A DNA stretch of 64,000 bases from JAXGPX01 sp040766745 (lineage in GTDB: Bacteria > Bacillota > Sulfobacillia > Fermentithermobacillales > Fermentithermobacillaceae). The notes beneath the pieces were generated by a model. That model worked only from the letters and a program-made list of their open reading frames with translations. It made no database searches and was not told where the DNA came from. Of the stretch, positions 25,698 through 34,802 are shown piece after piece. The stretch is taken from the NCBI GenBank assembly GCA_040766745.1, contig JAXGPX010000003.1, positions 1 through 64,000 of the forward strand, in the 5' to 3' direction. Each line of letters starts with the position of its first letter. Position 1 is the first letter of the stretch. The translations under genes and the position numbers were made by a program.

Positions 25698-25810
25698 GCA
25701 TGGTTTCAGGCAAAACCGCCTCAATGACCCCAAATCTTTTGAACACACCTAGGCAGCAACGCAGAAACTGCTGTGGCGTGCCGCACTGAGCAGGCATATC
25801 TCGGCAGAGT

Positions 25811-27391
25811 CTACCTCCGCCGTATCACCTTCCCTGCAATATTGCCTGTGTGCTCCCTGTTCTCCACGACCATCACACCGTTAACCATCACGTACTCAAC
25901 ACCCAGCGGGTACTGTGCAGGCTCTTCAAAAGTTGCCCGGTCAATAATCGTGTCAGGGTCAAATAACGTAAGATCAGCCTTCATTCCAGGCCTGATAAGT
26001 CCACGGTCCACAAGTTTGAGACGGGCAGCAGGCATACCTGTCATCTTGAAAACAGCTTTTTCAAGAGGCAAAACCTTTTCTTCCCTCACATATTTCCCAA
26101 GAACCCTCGCAAATGTCCCATACGTTCTCGGATGGGGCTTCCCGCTTGATAACGGCCCGTCAATAGCACTGCTTGTTGAATCAGACCCAATCATGACCAG
26201 CGGATGAGCCATAACAGTCCTTACATCTTCTTCACACATGCCAAACCTGGCATACCCTACTTCGAGTTCTTCTTCAATAAGCAGCTTGAAAGCGGCTTCT
26301 ACATTAGTTGTGCCAAGAATCTCAGCAATCTCAGGAATTCGTTTCCCCTCGGCAAACTTGTTTTTCTCTGTGGCAACTGAGGTTATGAGTATCCTCTGCC
26401 ATCCGTCTGAGGGCCTCTGGTGTTCTTCTACTTCTTCCTTGAGTTTTCCAGAAATATCAGGATCCTTTAACCTGGCCAGGAGAGCCCTAGGCCCGCCGTT
26501 ATGGGCCCAAGAGGGAATAATGGCTGTGAGCCCTGTTGATGATGCAATGTACGGGTACTGGTCGCAGGTTACGTCTACACCCTGTTTACGAGCCTCTTCT
26601 ATCATAGCAAGAGACTGCTTGACCAATCCCCACCCCTTTACCGCTGATACTTTGTGATGAGATATCTGAACAGGTACATTACCTTCCCGTCCGATGCTTA
26701 TGGCTTCTTCCACTGCTTCCAAAAGGCCGGTACCTTCATTGCGCATATGAGTCTCATAAATCCCACCGTAAGGGCTCATTGCCTTTGCAAGTTCAATGAG
26801 TTCACTGGTATCTGCAAAAGAACTGGGGGGATAAATCAGTCCCGAAGAAAACCCAAACGCACCTGACTCAAGTGCTTCAACCAGCAAAGTTTTCATCTCT
26901 TCAAGTTCTTCATCTGTAGGAGGCCTATCTTCATAACCCATGGCAGAACTTCGAAGAGCTCCATGGCCTACAAGGGGCACTATATTAATAGCTACGCCTT
27001 TTTCTTCAAGCAAAGATAAATATTCGCCAAAAGTGGACCATTTGATTTCCATTCCTTCGTCAGTCTTAAGAGAAATGGCCGAACCTCTCCTTTTCTCTGT
27101 AGCAGGCGCAGGAGACATGCCGCACTGGCCGGTGACTTCTGTGGTAACTCCCTGCCGGATCTTGCTCTCACCCCTGTTATCTGCAAACCAGCATGTATCG
27201 GAGTGGCTGTGGGAATCGATAAAACCAGGCGACAGAACCATGTTCTTTCCGTCTATTACCTTCTTCGCTTCTCCCTTAACCTTGTACGATACTTCCTTTA
27301 TCTCACCGTCTTTTACTGCAACCTCGCCATAATACCAAGGCGAGCCTGTACCATCTATGATCCTTACATTCTTGAATACTACATCGTACAA
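25811..27391 (-). CDS. N-acyl-D-amino-acid deacylase, second copy of the family
   Basis: A 526-residue amidohydrolase of the D-aminoacylase family. Motifs are VFKNVRIIDGTGSPWYYG, GFIDSHSHSDTCWF, VTGQCGMSPAPA with the metal-ligand cysteine, YETHMRNEG, VQISHHKVS, and IGSDSTSSAIDGP. It is clearly related to, but diverged from, the protein encoded at 20692. I chose TTG 27391 (MYDVVFKN) because an AAGGAG site lies about 8 nt upstream; a GTG three codons earlier would be too close. It reads toward the MoeB gene and divergently from the M20 gene at 27674. Confidence 0.92.
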   Translation of the reverse strand: MYDVVFKNVRIIDGTGSPWYYGEVAVKDGEIKEVSYKVKGEAKKVIDGKNMVLSPGFIDSHSHSDTCWFADNRGESKIRQGVTTEVTGQCGMSPAPATEKRRGSAISLKTDEGMEIKWSTFGEYLSLLEEKGVAINIVPLVGHGALRSSAMGYEDRPPTDEELEEMKTLLVEALESGAFGFSSGLIYPPSSFADTSELIELAKAMSPYGGIYETHMRNEGTGLLEAVEEAISIGREGNVPVQISHHKVSAVKGWGLVKQSLAMIEEARKQGVDVTCDQYPYIASSTGLTAIIPSWAHNGGPRALLARLKDPDISGKLKEEVEEHQRPSDGWQRILITSVATEKNKFAEGKRIPEIAEILGTTNVEAAFKLLIEEELEVGYARFGMCEEDVRTVMAHPLVMIGSDSTSSAIDGPLSSGKPHPRTYGTFARVLGKYVREEKVLPLEKAVFKMTGMPAARLKLVDRGLIRPGMKADLTLFDPDTIIDRATFEEPAQYPLGVEYVMVNGVMVVENREHTGNIAGKVIRRR

Positions 27392-27673
27392 ACATATCAC
27401 TCCTTTTCTCTATGTTATGAGCAGTCACCACTGTTACCTTTGACCCTTACCGGCGCCAACCCATCTGTTACAGTTACCCTCATGGATTGGCAGAAGATGC
27501 TCATAGCACACTAGAAATTTAGTTCGATATGTGAATTAAATATCCCTTCAAGAAGGACATTAGCCCTTGGTTGTCGAAACACTAGTCGTTGTAACTCTAT
27601 GGCGCTGTGATAGACACCGTGCTCTATGGGACCGGTAAGTCCAGCCATCAAACTTAGAAATGAGGGTGATTAG

Positions 27674-28885
27674 TTGACTGAAGCCTGCACCTCCAACAAA
27701 GATTATGCAGAAAAGCGAAAGAAACTTGTTCAGGCAATTGACTCATTGAGGCCGGTTGTCGAAGACATAGCCAAGTCGTTGTACGAAAATCCTGAACTTG
27801 GGCTTCAGGAAGTCTTTGCAGTTTCAAAACTCACAGGAATTCTGGAATCTCAGGGTTTTACCGTAGAAAAGGAAATTGCCGGGATGCCCACGGCATTTTG
27901 GGCCCAAGCCGGAAACAAAGGGCCGAAAATCGCATTTATGGCTGAATTCGATGCATTGCCCGGAATAGGACATGGTTGCGGCCACAACCTAATGGCAGCC
28001 ACAGCTCTTGCCGCAGGCATAGGGATAAAGAATGCCTTCCCTCCTGAGGAAGCCGGCGCTACATGGATTGTGCTGGGCACTCCTGCCGAAGAAACCATTG
28101 GCGGCAAAGTTGTTATGGCAGAAGCAGGCACGTTTTCCGATATAGACGCAGCCTTTATCGCCCATCCGGGCCAGAGGGATTCCCTTGGAGGCACTTCCTG
28201 GGCATCCCATCCTATTGAAATAACCTTTCACGGCAAACCTGCCCATGCCGGAGGAAACCCCCAGGCAGGCATAAACGCCCTAGACGCCTGTGTCTCAGCA
28301 TACACGGCCATAAGAATGATGAGAAACCACTGGCGAGACGACGTCAGAGTTGCAGGGATCATAACCCATGGCGGTGACGCTCCAAACATTGTTCCTGAGC
28401 GTGCAACAGCAAGGTTCACTGTAAGATCCAAAGACTCACGCTACCTTGAGGAAACCGTCTTGCCCAGAGTCAGGCAAATTGCTGAAGGAGCTGCCCAGGC
28501 CGTCGGTGCCACAGTAGAATTTAAGCACTACGAGCCGCTTTTCCGGGATACCCGTGAATATCAGGTCCTAAAGGACCTTGCCCGAAAGAACTTTGAGTAC
28601 TTGGGCCAGGAACTGCTTACCTCCGACCCCGAAGGAGGAGGCGGCGTTACTGACGTTGGCAATGTTACATGGGAGACTCCCTGTATACAGATTTCATTCG
28701 GCATGACCGATGCCCGCGGGCACTCAAGGGAAATGGCCAATGATACCGTAAAACCAAGGGCAACCGAAGCAACGTTGATGGCAGCCAAGGTGCTCGCATT
28801 GACGGCAATGGACCTCATATATCAGCCCGAGCTTCTTGAGAAGGCAAAAGAACAGCTTGAAGAGATTCGCAAGGGCAACAAGTAA
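27674..28885 (+). CDS. M20-family amidohydrolase (AbgB/hippurate-hydrolase-like)
   Basis: A zinc-dependent aminoacylase of the M20D type that hydrolyses N-acyl or N-aroyl amino acids. In the 403-residue protein the metal-site motifs are FDALPGIGHGCGHNLMAA and GTPAEETIGGK, and the dimerisation domain starts near HPIEITFHGKPAHAGGNP. The start is TTG 27674 after GAGGGTG. Its position beside two D-aminoacylases supports a role in acylated amino acid or peptide scavenging. A strong terminator hairpin follows. Confidence 0.9.
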   Translation: MTEACTSNKDYAEKRKKLVQAIDSLRPVVEDIAKSLYENPELGLQEVFAVSKLTGILESQGFTVEKEIAGMPTAFWAQAGNKGPKIAFMAEFDALPGIGHGCGHNLMAATALAAGIGIKNAFPPEEAGATWIVLGTPAEETIGGKVVMAEAGTFSDIDAAFIAHPGQRDSLGGTSWASHPIEITFHGKPAHAGGNPQAGINALDACVSAYTAIRMMRNHWRDDVRVAGIITHGGDAPNIVPERATARFTVRSKDSRYLEETVLPRVRQIAEGAAQAVGATVEFKHYEPLFRDTREYQVLKDLARKNFEYLGQELLTSDPEGGGGVTDVGNVTWETPCIQISFGMTDARGHSREMANDTVKPRATEATLMAAKVLALTAMDLIYQPELLEKAKEQLEEIRKGNK

Positions 28886-28964
28886 CAAGGGGTTCTTGAG
28901 GCAAACACGTAGAACGTAAATAGGCCTGGGCCTGCAGTGCCCTTAACGAGCCAGGCACAATTGA

Positions 28965-29007
28965 GAGGAATCTAAGAAACGCACTCTTACAGCAACTTAG
29001 ATTCCTC
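28965..29007 (+). terminator. Terminator after the M20 amidohydrolase gene
   Basis: A perfect 12-bp inverted repeat (GAGGAATCTAAG / CTTAGATTCCTC) with a 19-nt loop, followed by CTATTTTAC. Confidence 0.75.
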
Positions 29008-29082
29008 CTATTTTACACACAATTCTCCACTTACACTAAATCCCCTGTTCCTATTTGCGATAACTCCTCTAGGGAGGGAGTT

Positions 29083-29778
29083 ATGTTGGCGAATTGCACA
29101 GGCTGCGGAGCCTCAAACCTTGGAATTTCCCGCACTGATCTGGTACTCATAGACGGTACATGGTACTGCAAAAAATGCTTGTCGCAAAAGGGACAGATAA
29201 CATGCCATAAATGCGGTAAAAGGCCTTTTTTCTCCGACGAGCATTTCAAGCTTATAGATGGCCATTACGTGTGCACAGACTGCATGGAGAAAATGGGCAT
29301 CATTAAGAAATATGACTACATAATGTCAGCGGTATTGTCGTCAAGGCCCAGGACTGTTCCTGGCCCAGGCCAGCCAAACACAGGAACCGGCAACCTATCT
29401 GCCCTGGGCCTTCTGCAAGATCTTCTTAAATCACATCTGGAAGCCGGTGAAGAGGTTAAGATAGCATTGGCAGGAAATGCCGGCGAAGGCCTTGCATGCT
29501 CATCACGTCATGTCTTTGTGTTAAAGTCAGGCATGGCTACAGGCTCAATTACAGGCAAGAAATGTTTCAAATACCGTTGGAGCGAGATCTCAGGGGTAGA
29601 AATGAAGGAAGGGGCCCTTTATGGCCTTATCGAGATACAAGCACCTGGTTTGCCTTCCCATGACGCCCACGATATTAGTAAGGCCAAACGTTCCGAAAAC
29701 GCAGTTACGTTTCTTGCTGCGAAAAAGACAGATTTCGCCGAGGCATTGTCAACACTGAAAACTCACTTAAGGGCGTAA
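29083..29778 (+). CDS. Zinc-finger protein with C-terminal PH-like domain, function unknown
   Basis: A 231-residue cytoplasmic protein. The first 75 residues hold two LIM-like or treble-clef zinc sites: CTGCG...WYCKKCL and CHKCGKRPFF...YVCTDCMEK. After a Pro/Gly linker the C-terminal part (about 105-231) looks like a bacterial PH-like beta domain, with LACSSRHVFVLKSGMATG and KCFKYRWSEISGVEM. I do not recognise a named family. An ATG start at 29083 follows GGGAGGG. It lies just upstream of the AAA/VWA pair in the same direction, so a shared process is possible but unproven. Confidence 0.8.
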   Translation: MLANCTGCGASNLGISRTDLVLIDGTWYCKKCLSQKGQITCHKCGKRPFFSDEHFKLIDGHYVCTDCMEKMGIIKKYDYIMSAVLSSRPRTVPGPGQPNTGTGNLSALGLLQDLLKSHLEAGEEVKIALAGNAGEGLACSSRHVFVLKSGMATGSITGKKCFKYRWSEISGVEMKEGALYGLIEIQAPGLPSHDAHDISKAKRSENAVTFLAAKKTDFAEALSTLKTHLRA

Positions 29779-29838
29779 GATACTCCCTATATGGCAAATT
29801 TCATCTGAAATCCCATTAGTTCCATAACTTGTTTCGTA

Positions 29839-29883
29839 AGAAACCTCCTGGGTAACGGGAAAAATACCCGCAGGGGGATTTCT
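29839..29883 (+). promoter_or_regulatory. Hairpin that covers the ribosome site of the AAA ATPase gene
   Basis: The arms at 29839-29854 and 29865-29883 are near-complementary (AGAAACCTCCTGGGTA against TACCCGCAGGGGGATTTCT). The right arm contains the GGGGGA Shine-Dalgarno of the TTG start at 29886. It may be the terminator of the upstream gene, an on/off switch for translation, or both. Confidence 0.55.
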
Positions 29884-29885
29884 AT

Positions 29886-31397
29886 TTGTCTACTAATAAG
29901 GTACCTATCAGGCACAGCGGAAACGAAAACCTGTTTCTTGCAGTGGAAATGTCGTTAATATCGACTGCAGCCGGAATACCGTTACATATCCATGCAGAAG
30001 GGCTAAGGGGAACAGGCAAGACAACAGTAATGCGATGGGCCCGGCAGCTTGCCCCTGACATTCACAGAATAAAAGGCTGCCTCTACCAATGTAATCCAGA
30101 ATCACCTCATTGCCCAACCCACAGCCAGTCCGGCGAAATTGCACCTGACCAGCATGAAGCATCACCTATGCCCTTCTCTGAGATAGGCCACGGCGCAAAG
30201 TTAGGAACGATTCTCGGAAGTGTGGACCTGGGTAAATTGACTGACCCACAAAACCCCCAGGCAGCACTCATCCCAGGGTCAATCCCAATGGCCAACAGAG
30301 GCATTGTATTCATTGATGAAATTAACAGATTGGCAGAGACCGCTCCTGAGATAACTGATGTGCTTTTGTCAGTCATGGGAACAAAGCCTGGAAAATTGAA
30401 AATCGAAGAGGTCGGCCTTAAGCCGTGGGAACTCGATATCACGTCGTCTGTCTGGGCAGCGTCCAATCCAGATGAAGACCCTGGGCCACTTGAGGAAATC
30501 CGAAGGCAGCTTTCAGACAGATTCGACATGGTAGTGCCTGTACAACGCCCCTCGGACCCTCTGGTAATAGAGAAACTGCTTTGGAGAAACCACCAGGGCC
30601 TGACACTTGGCACGCTGCAACCTGCAGAAATCAAGAAAAAGGCGTTGAGCCTGGGAAAGATCACCGTTCCCCAATCGATCATAAGGTACATGGCTGAACT
30701 ATATGTTGAGAAAAACATCGAAAGCCTGAGAACCATTCAATCACTCGAACTGTGTTCCCGTTGCCTTGCAGCAATCCGGGAAAAATCGGAAGTAACCTTT
30801 GACGAACTTTCCACAGTGTTGCCTTTGGTGCTCAGACACAGAGTAGAGCCTATGGTCCTTTCTGAAATACTGAGGGACCTGGAATTACGGCAAGCCGCCA
30901 GTGTTCAAGTACCTCCCGATCCCGAACCTGACGACGGTGCCAATGGGCTTAATAATCCAGGCTCGCCTAGTTCTGGTAACAACAACGAAGGTGACCCTGA
31001 TAAATGCCTGGACGAATCAGGGCAGGCCCTTTCTTGTTACACCCGGAACAAGGCTGCCCAAAGATACCGGCAAATACAGCCTCCGGCATACGGGCCAGGA
31101 AGCAATGGGCAGAAAAAGGTAGGCTGGATTCAAAGGCTTATATCCCGCTGGCAAGCAAATGCTTCCCATTTGAAGCCCTCACAATGTGGCAATTCTAACC
31201 GGTATGGCGATCCGCGCCTAGGCTCATACCCAGATGCAAGGCAGGCAACTGGCAATAATACGTCCGGTAATGCGGCAGGCCAACCTGAGAGCCCTTCCAT
31301 GGTCCCCCCTGCTTCTCCGCCGGACCCTGCCCGTAGAATAGGATACCTCAGCTGGGATGAGGTCTTACTGCCATCCCAATGGAAGGACTACATCTGA
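29886..31397 (+). CDS. ChlI/MoxR-type AAA+ ATPase
   Basis: A 503-residue AAA+ ATPase of the magnesium-chelatase-subunit I type. Walker A is GLRGTGKTT (about 40-48), Walker B is GIVFIDEIN, sensor 1 is WAASNPDED, and an arginine-finger region is RRQLSDRFDMVVPV. A short cysteine cluster (GCLYQCNPESPHCPTH) sits between Walker A and B. The last 160 residues are low-complexity Pro/Gly/Asn/Ser sequence ending at the VWA gene. It starts at TTG 29886 and its stop overlaps the start of the VWA gene (TGATG). Such pairs remodel or insert metal into a client protein; the client here is unknown, and no chlorophyll or cobaltochelatase genes are nearby. Confidence 0.88.
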   Translation: MSTNKVPIRHSGNENLFLAVEMSLISTAAGIPLHIHAEGLRGTGKTTVMRWARQLAPDIHRIKGCLYQCNPESPHCPTHSQSGEIAPDQHEASPMPFSEIGHGAKLGTILGSVDLGKLTDPQNPQAALIPGSIPMANRGIVFIDEINRLAETAPEITDVLLSVMGTKPGKLKIEEVGLKPWELDITSSVWAASNPDEDPGPLEEIRRQLSDRFDMVVPVQRPSDPLVIEKLLWRNHQGLTLGTLQPAEIKKKALSLGKITVPQSIIRYMAELYVEKNIESLRTIQSLELCSRCLAAIREKSEVTFDELSTVLPLVLRHRVEPMVLSEILRDLELRQAASVQVPPDPEPDDGANGLNNPGSPSSGNNNEGDPDKCLDESGQALSCYTRNKAAQRYRQIQPPAYGPGSNGQKKVGWIQRLISRWQANASHLKPSQCGNSNRYGDPRLGSYPDARQATGNNTSGNAAGQPESPSMVPPASPPDPARRIGYLSWDEVLLPSQWKDYI

Positions 31398-33109
31398 TGA
31401 TCTACTTCCCTCAGGGGTCAAGCACTGGGCAACAAAGAGCACTTGCTAACCTTCATAAACTACTTTCAAGTCAAGTGGCAGTCCGTGTAGGCGAAACTGC
31501 AGTTGTATCCACAAAAGTACACGTACAGGATGTTAGCCGTCCACATGAAGTAACTGCCATAGTCAACGCTGACGCTGGCGAGGTTTTCTACAACAGGCAA
31601 AGGCCAGACGAAGTCATTCATATAGATATTTTCCATTCAGAAGGAAGGGTTAGCCCAACAGAAGTAGGCCTTTCCATAAGAGGGGCACTTTCTGGCTTAC
31701 GCCTTGAAACTTCAGCAAGAAATCCCGGGCCTACTATTGAATACTACGTTCCGTATATTGATATACAAACAGCCCTTGGCGGCGGAAGGCTGGACGGCCC
31801 CCTGTCCTACGGGCAGGAAGAAGGCGTAAAGACTGCCCACTTGACACATGTCCATATAGCCATGTTAAATACCAATGAACTGATTTCAGCCATGTTTACC
31901 ATGGTAGCGTCAGTAGAGTCGGCCATTGAAAGGTCAGGTTTTGAACTCAGAAAGGTTCGAAAAGTGATCATGGCCAGGGGAAACGCGCCAATGGACCTCA
32001 AGGACTACCAAACATCCAGTGACTCCCTTCTCAAACAGCAATCAGGCAGCCAGGGATCGGGCGCGAACTCATGGTACAGGAAAGAAGCTCTTGCAAAGCA
32101 AGCAGCACAAGGCGTAGGTTCTGCCGGTGAGGCGCTGCAGATTCTAGAAGCACTGGCAAGAGGCATGCGTCCTGGCGAACTATCCAAATTCAAAGGGTCA
32201 AGGGACAAGTCGGGAGACGAAATCCGGAAAGCACTTCATACATCCCACCTACTGCACTTTGATGGCCTGCATTACAGGCTGACAGACCAGGGCATGCTTG
32301 CATTGGATCATCTCAGGCAGCATTCAGCAGAAATCGAAGCCTACCTAAGGCGCCTATTATGGTCACTCCCCTCTAGGACCATGCCAAGGGCTGACAGGCT
32401 TGGCATGAAATTCAAACCTGGCATTGCAAGATCAAGAGGATACGCCCTGCCAAAAGACAAAGGTGATATGCCCGGGCACCTAGCCATAGCCGAAAGCGCA
32501 ATTGCAAAAGGCGTAAGAACCTTGGTACATCGTCAGCCATTGGCTCCCCAAGACCTTCGATTCTGGTACACCCGAGAAAAGAAATCCAGGCCTATCATTT
32601 TGCTCTTGGACGCATCAGCTTCAATGTCCGGCAAACGAATAGCATCAGCAAAAGAGTTGGCCCGGCATCTAATTGTTACGAGCAAAGAAAAGATATGTGT
32701 AACCGTTTTCCAAAACTCAGGCGTAGAAGTCGTGTGTGACTTTACCAAGAACCCTCAACGGCTGGAAGAAGGGCTTTCGAGGATACAGGCCCAGGGCCTG
32801 ACACCTCTTGCAACTGGGCTCGAAAAAGCAGGGGAACTCTGCAGAAGGTCAGTTCATAAACCTCTTGTATTGTGCATTACAGATGGAATTCCTACGGTGC
32901 CTCACAAAACCCTCTCACCGATTGACGATGCAATATCTGCTGCAAAGGCCCTTGCCGCCAGGGGCATACGCCTTGGGTGCATCGGGCTTGAACCTAACCG
33001 TAATTTCTTGAAACAGATGATGAGGGCAGCTAACGGGTCACTCTACATTGTCGATGAACTTGAAGCTTCAAAGATGGCTGCTATCGCCAGAAAGGAGCAG
33101 AGCGGATAG
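31397..33109 (+). CDS. VWA-domain protein partner of the AAA ATPase (ChlD-like)
   Basis: A 570-residue protein. The N-terminal 300 residues look like a ChlI/D-type adaptor region. The C-terminal VWA domain (about 385-570) has an intact metal-ion-dependent adhesion site: LLLDASASMSGKR, then LTPLATGLEKA and CITDGIP. The protein lacks a Walker A, so it relies on the upstream ATPase. I chose ATG 31397 because it overlaps the upstream stop (TGATG) and is preceded by GGAAGGA; another ATG six codons earlier has no such site. The pair resembles MoxR-VWA and chelatase systems. Confidence 0.87.
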   Translation: MIYFPQGSSTGQQRALANLHKLLSSQVAVRVGETAVVSTKVHVQDVSRPHEVTAIVNADAGEVFYNRQRPDEVIHIDIFHSEGRVSPTEVGLSIRGALSGLRLETSARNPGPTIEYYVPYIDIQTALGGGRLDGPLSYGQEEGVKTAHLTHVHIAMLNTNELISAMFTMVASVESAIERSGFELRKVRKVIMARGNAPMDLKDYQTSSDSLLKQQSGSQGSGANSWYRKEALAKQAAQGVGSAGEALQILEALARGMRPGELSKFKGSRDKSGDEIRKALHTSHLLHFDGLHYRLTDQGMLALDHLRQHSAEIEAYLRRLLWSLPSRTMPRADRLGMKFKPGIARSRGYALPKDKGDMPGHLAIAESAIAKGVRTLVHRQPLAPQDLRFWYTREKKSRPIILLLDASASMSGKRIASAKELARHLIVTSKEKICVTVFQNSGVEVVCDFTKNPQRLEEGLSRIQAQGLTPLATGLEKAGELCRRSVHKPLVLCITDGIPTVPHKTLSPIDDAISAAKALAARGIRLGCIGLEPNRNFLKQMMRAANGSLYIVDELEASKMAAIARKEQSG

Positions 33110-33239
33110 CATCCTTAACGATCAATTCTTTGAACGGGGACTCCCCATTAGGCTTCGATTTGATTATAATAACCCGGTAACAGTTTGGAACTCTCGGGAA
33201 TAAGTTTAAGAATGTCAGGGTATGCGGGGAGGAAAGCCT

Positions 33240-34802
33240 GTGGACACTACGCTAGAATATGTACACAATTTGATAGGTATTCAAAATGCCCAAAATGCCA
33301 CCGGTTTTTTTGGGGAAGAAAGCCTTGGCCATCAAAGGGCCCCTATTGTTGAGGCTCTTCTTGCCTATGAAGATACAATTAGATTTCACATGCCTGGCCA
33401 CAGGGGCGGAAAAGGTGCTGACCCGCTCGGCCTATCGTTGATTGGGCAAAAGGCCTTTGCAAATGATGTGACAGGCGTCCCGACCATGGATGATCTTCAA
33501 GAACCTCACGGATGCATAAAAGAGGCCCAGGATCTGGCTGCAAACCTTTTCGGAGCTGATCAGACCTATTTTGTTGTCAACGGGACTTCAGGGGCAATAC
33601 AATCAATGGTTCTTGCAGCACTGAATGACGGCGACTCTATCATTATTCCCAGAAACATTCACAAGTCTATTTTGTCAGCAATAATTCTGGCCGGAGCCCG
33701 CCCTGTTTTCGTCCTCCCGGCTTACGATGATTACCTTGGGTTCGCCCTTGGGGTTGAGGAAACTGCCCTGGCTCAATGCCTGTCATCAAACCCTGAGGCC
33801 AAAAAGGCCAAAGCAGTTCTCCTTGTGAATCCGACTTACTACGGAACATCACAAGATCTTTCGTCTATCTCATCCCTTGTTCACAGCCATAATAAAGTAT
33901 TACTGGTAGATGAAGCCCACGGGCCCCATTTCCACTTTCATCCCGGATTGCCCAAGCCTGCACTTAAGTCCGGGGCAGATGCAGCTGCACAAGGGGCCCA
34001 CAAGATTATAGGCGCACTCACCCAGGCGTCATTCTTGCACGTTAAGGGCTCAAGGCTCGATCCTGCACGCCTAAAAGCATCATTTCAATACCTTACTTCA
34101 ACAAGTGCATCATACTTGCTTCTGGCATCTCTCGATGCTGCCAGGCGGCAGATGGCCCTCCACGGCGCAGAGCTTATCGATTACGCCATAAACCTAGCCA
34201 ATGCACTAAGAGAGGAAGTTAACAAGATTCCAGGGCTATACTCCTTCGGCAGTGAAATAACTGAAAAGCCAGGTGTAAGTGCCCTTGATCCTACCAAAGT
34301 CACAATAACCGTCAGGGAACTCGGTATTACCGGGTACCAGGCCGAAACATACTTGCGGCATGAAAAAGGAATACAGGTAGAAATGTCAGACCTTTACAAT
34401 GTCCTTGTAATCGTCAGTTACGGTAACAGCCCAAAAGATGTCTCGGCGCTCCTGGACGGACTGCAGTCTCTGGCAAAAGCTGTGGAACACGGGCAGATTC
34501 CTCGGAAGCTTCTTGCTGCCCAGAAGTCAATTCCCGGTTTACCGCCGGCACCTGAAATGGCCCTAACGCCCCGAAAAGCCGCGCAAAGCCATTGGGACAG
34601 GATACTGCTGGGTGAATCTGTAGGCCGGATCAGTGCCGAGGTAGTTACATGCTATCCCCCAGGAATCCCAATTCTGTACCCAGGCGAAGTAATATCCCAG
34701 GATGTTGTTGACTACCTGAGCATAATACGGCGCCTGGCTTTCGGGATTTCCGGCCCGGAAGACAGGACACTTACAACTCTTCGAGTGGTGAATGAAATGT
34801 GA
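33240..34802 (+). CDS. Orn/Lys/Arg decarboxylase family PLP enzyme
   Basis: A fold-type I PLP enzyme of the SpeA/CadA class that decarboxylates a basic amino acid to a polyamine or diamine. The 520-residue protein shows RFHMPGHRGGKG (substrate and PLP contact), DLQEPHGCIKEAQDLAA, FVVNGTSGAIQSMVLA, VDEAHGPHFHFHP, and QGAHKIIGALTQAS, whose Lys carries PLP. Start GTG 33240 follows GGGGAGGAAA; an ATG six codons earlier lies before that site. It overlaps the amidase gene by four bases, so it heads an operon. Which of Arg, Lys or Orn is used cannot be told by eye. A class III aminotransferase at 50580 could act on the product. Confidence 0.9.
   Translation: MDTTLEYVHNLIGIQNAQNATGFFGEESLGHQRAPIVEALLAYEDTIRFHMPGHRGGKGADPLGLSLIGQKAFANDVTGVPTMDDLQEPHGCIKEAQDLAANLFGADQTYFVVNGTSGAIQSMVLAALNDGDSIIIPRNIHKSILSAIILAGARPVFVLPAYDDYLGFALGVEETALAQCLSSNPEAKKAKAVLLVNPTYYGTSQDLSSISSLVHSHNKVLLVDEAHGPHFHFHPGLPKPALKSGADAAAQGAHKIIGALTQASFLHVKGSRLDPARLKASFQYLTSTSASYLLLASLDAARRQMALHGAELIDYAINLANALREEVNKIPGLYSFGSEITEKPGVSALDPTKVTITVRELGITGYQAETYLRHEKGIQVEMSDLYNVLVIVSYGNSPKDVSALLDGLQSLAKAVEHGQIPRKLLAAQKSIPGLPPAPEMALTPRKAAQSHWDRILLGESVGRISAEVVTCYPPGIPILYPGEVISQDVVDYLSIIRRLAFGISGPEDRTLTTLRVVNEM

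Noticed and set aside
29886..33109. Magnesium chelatase for chlorophyll synthesis
   Set aside because: ATPase and VWA domains are similar, but there is no large ChlH-like subunit or other tetrapyrrole gene here.
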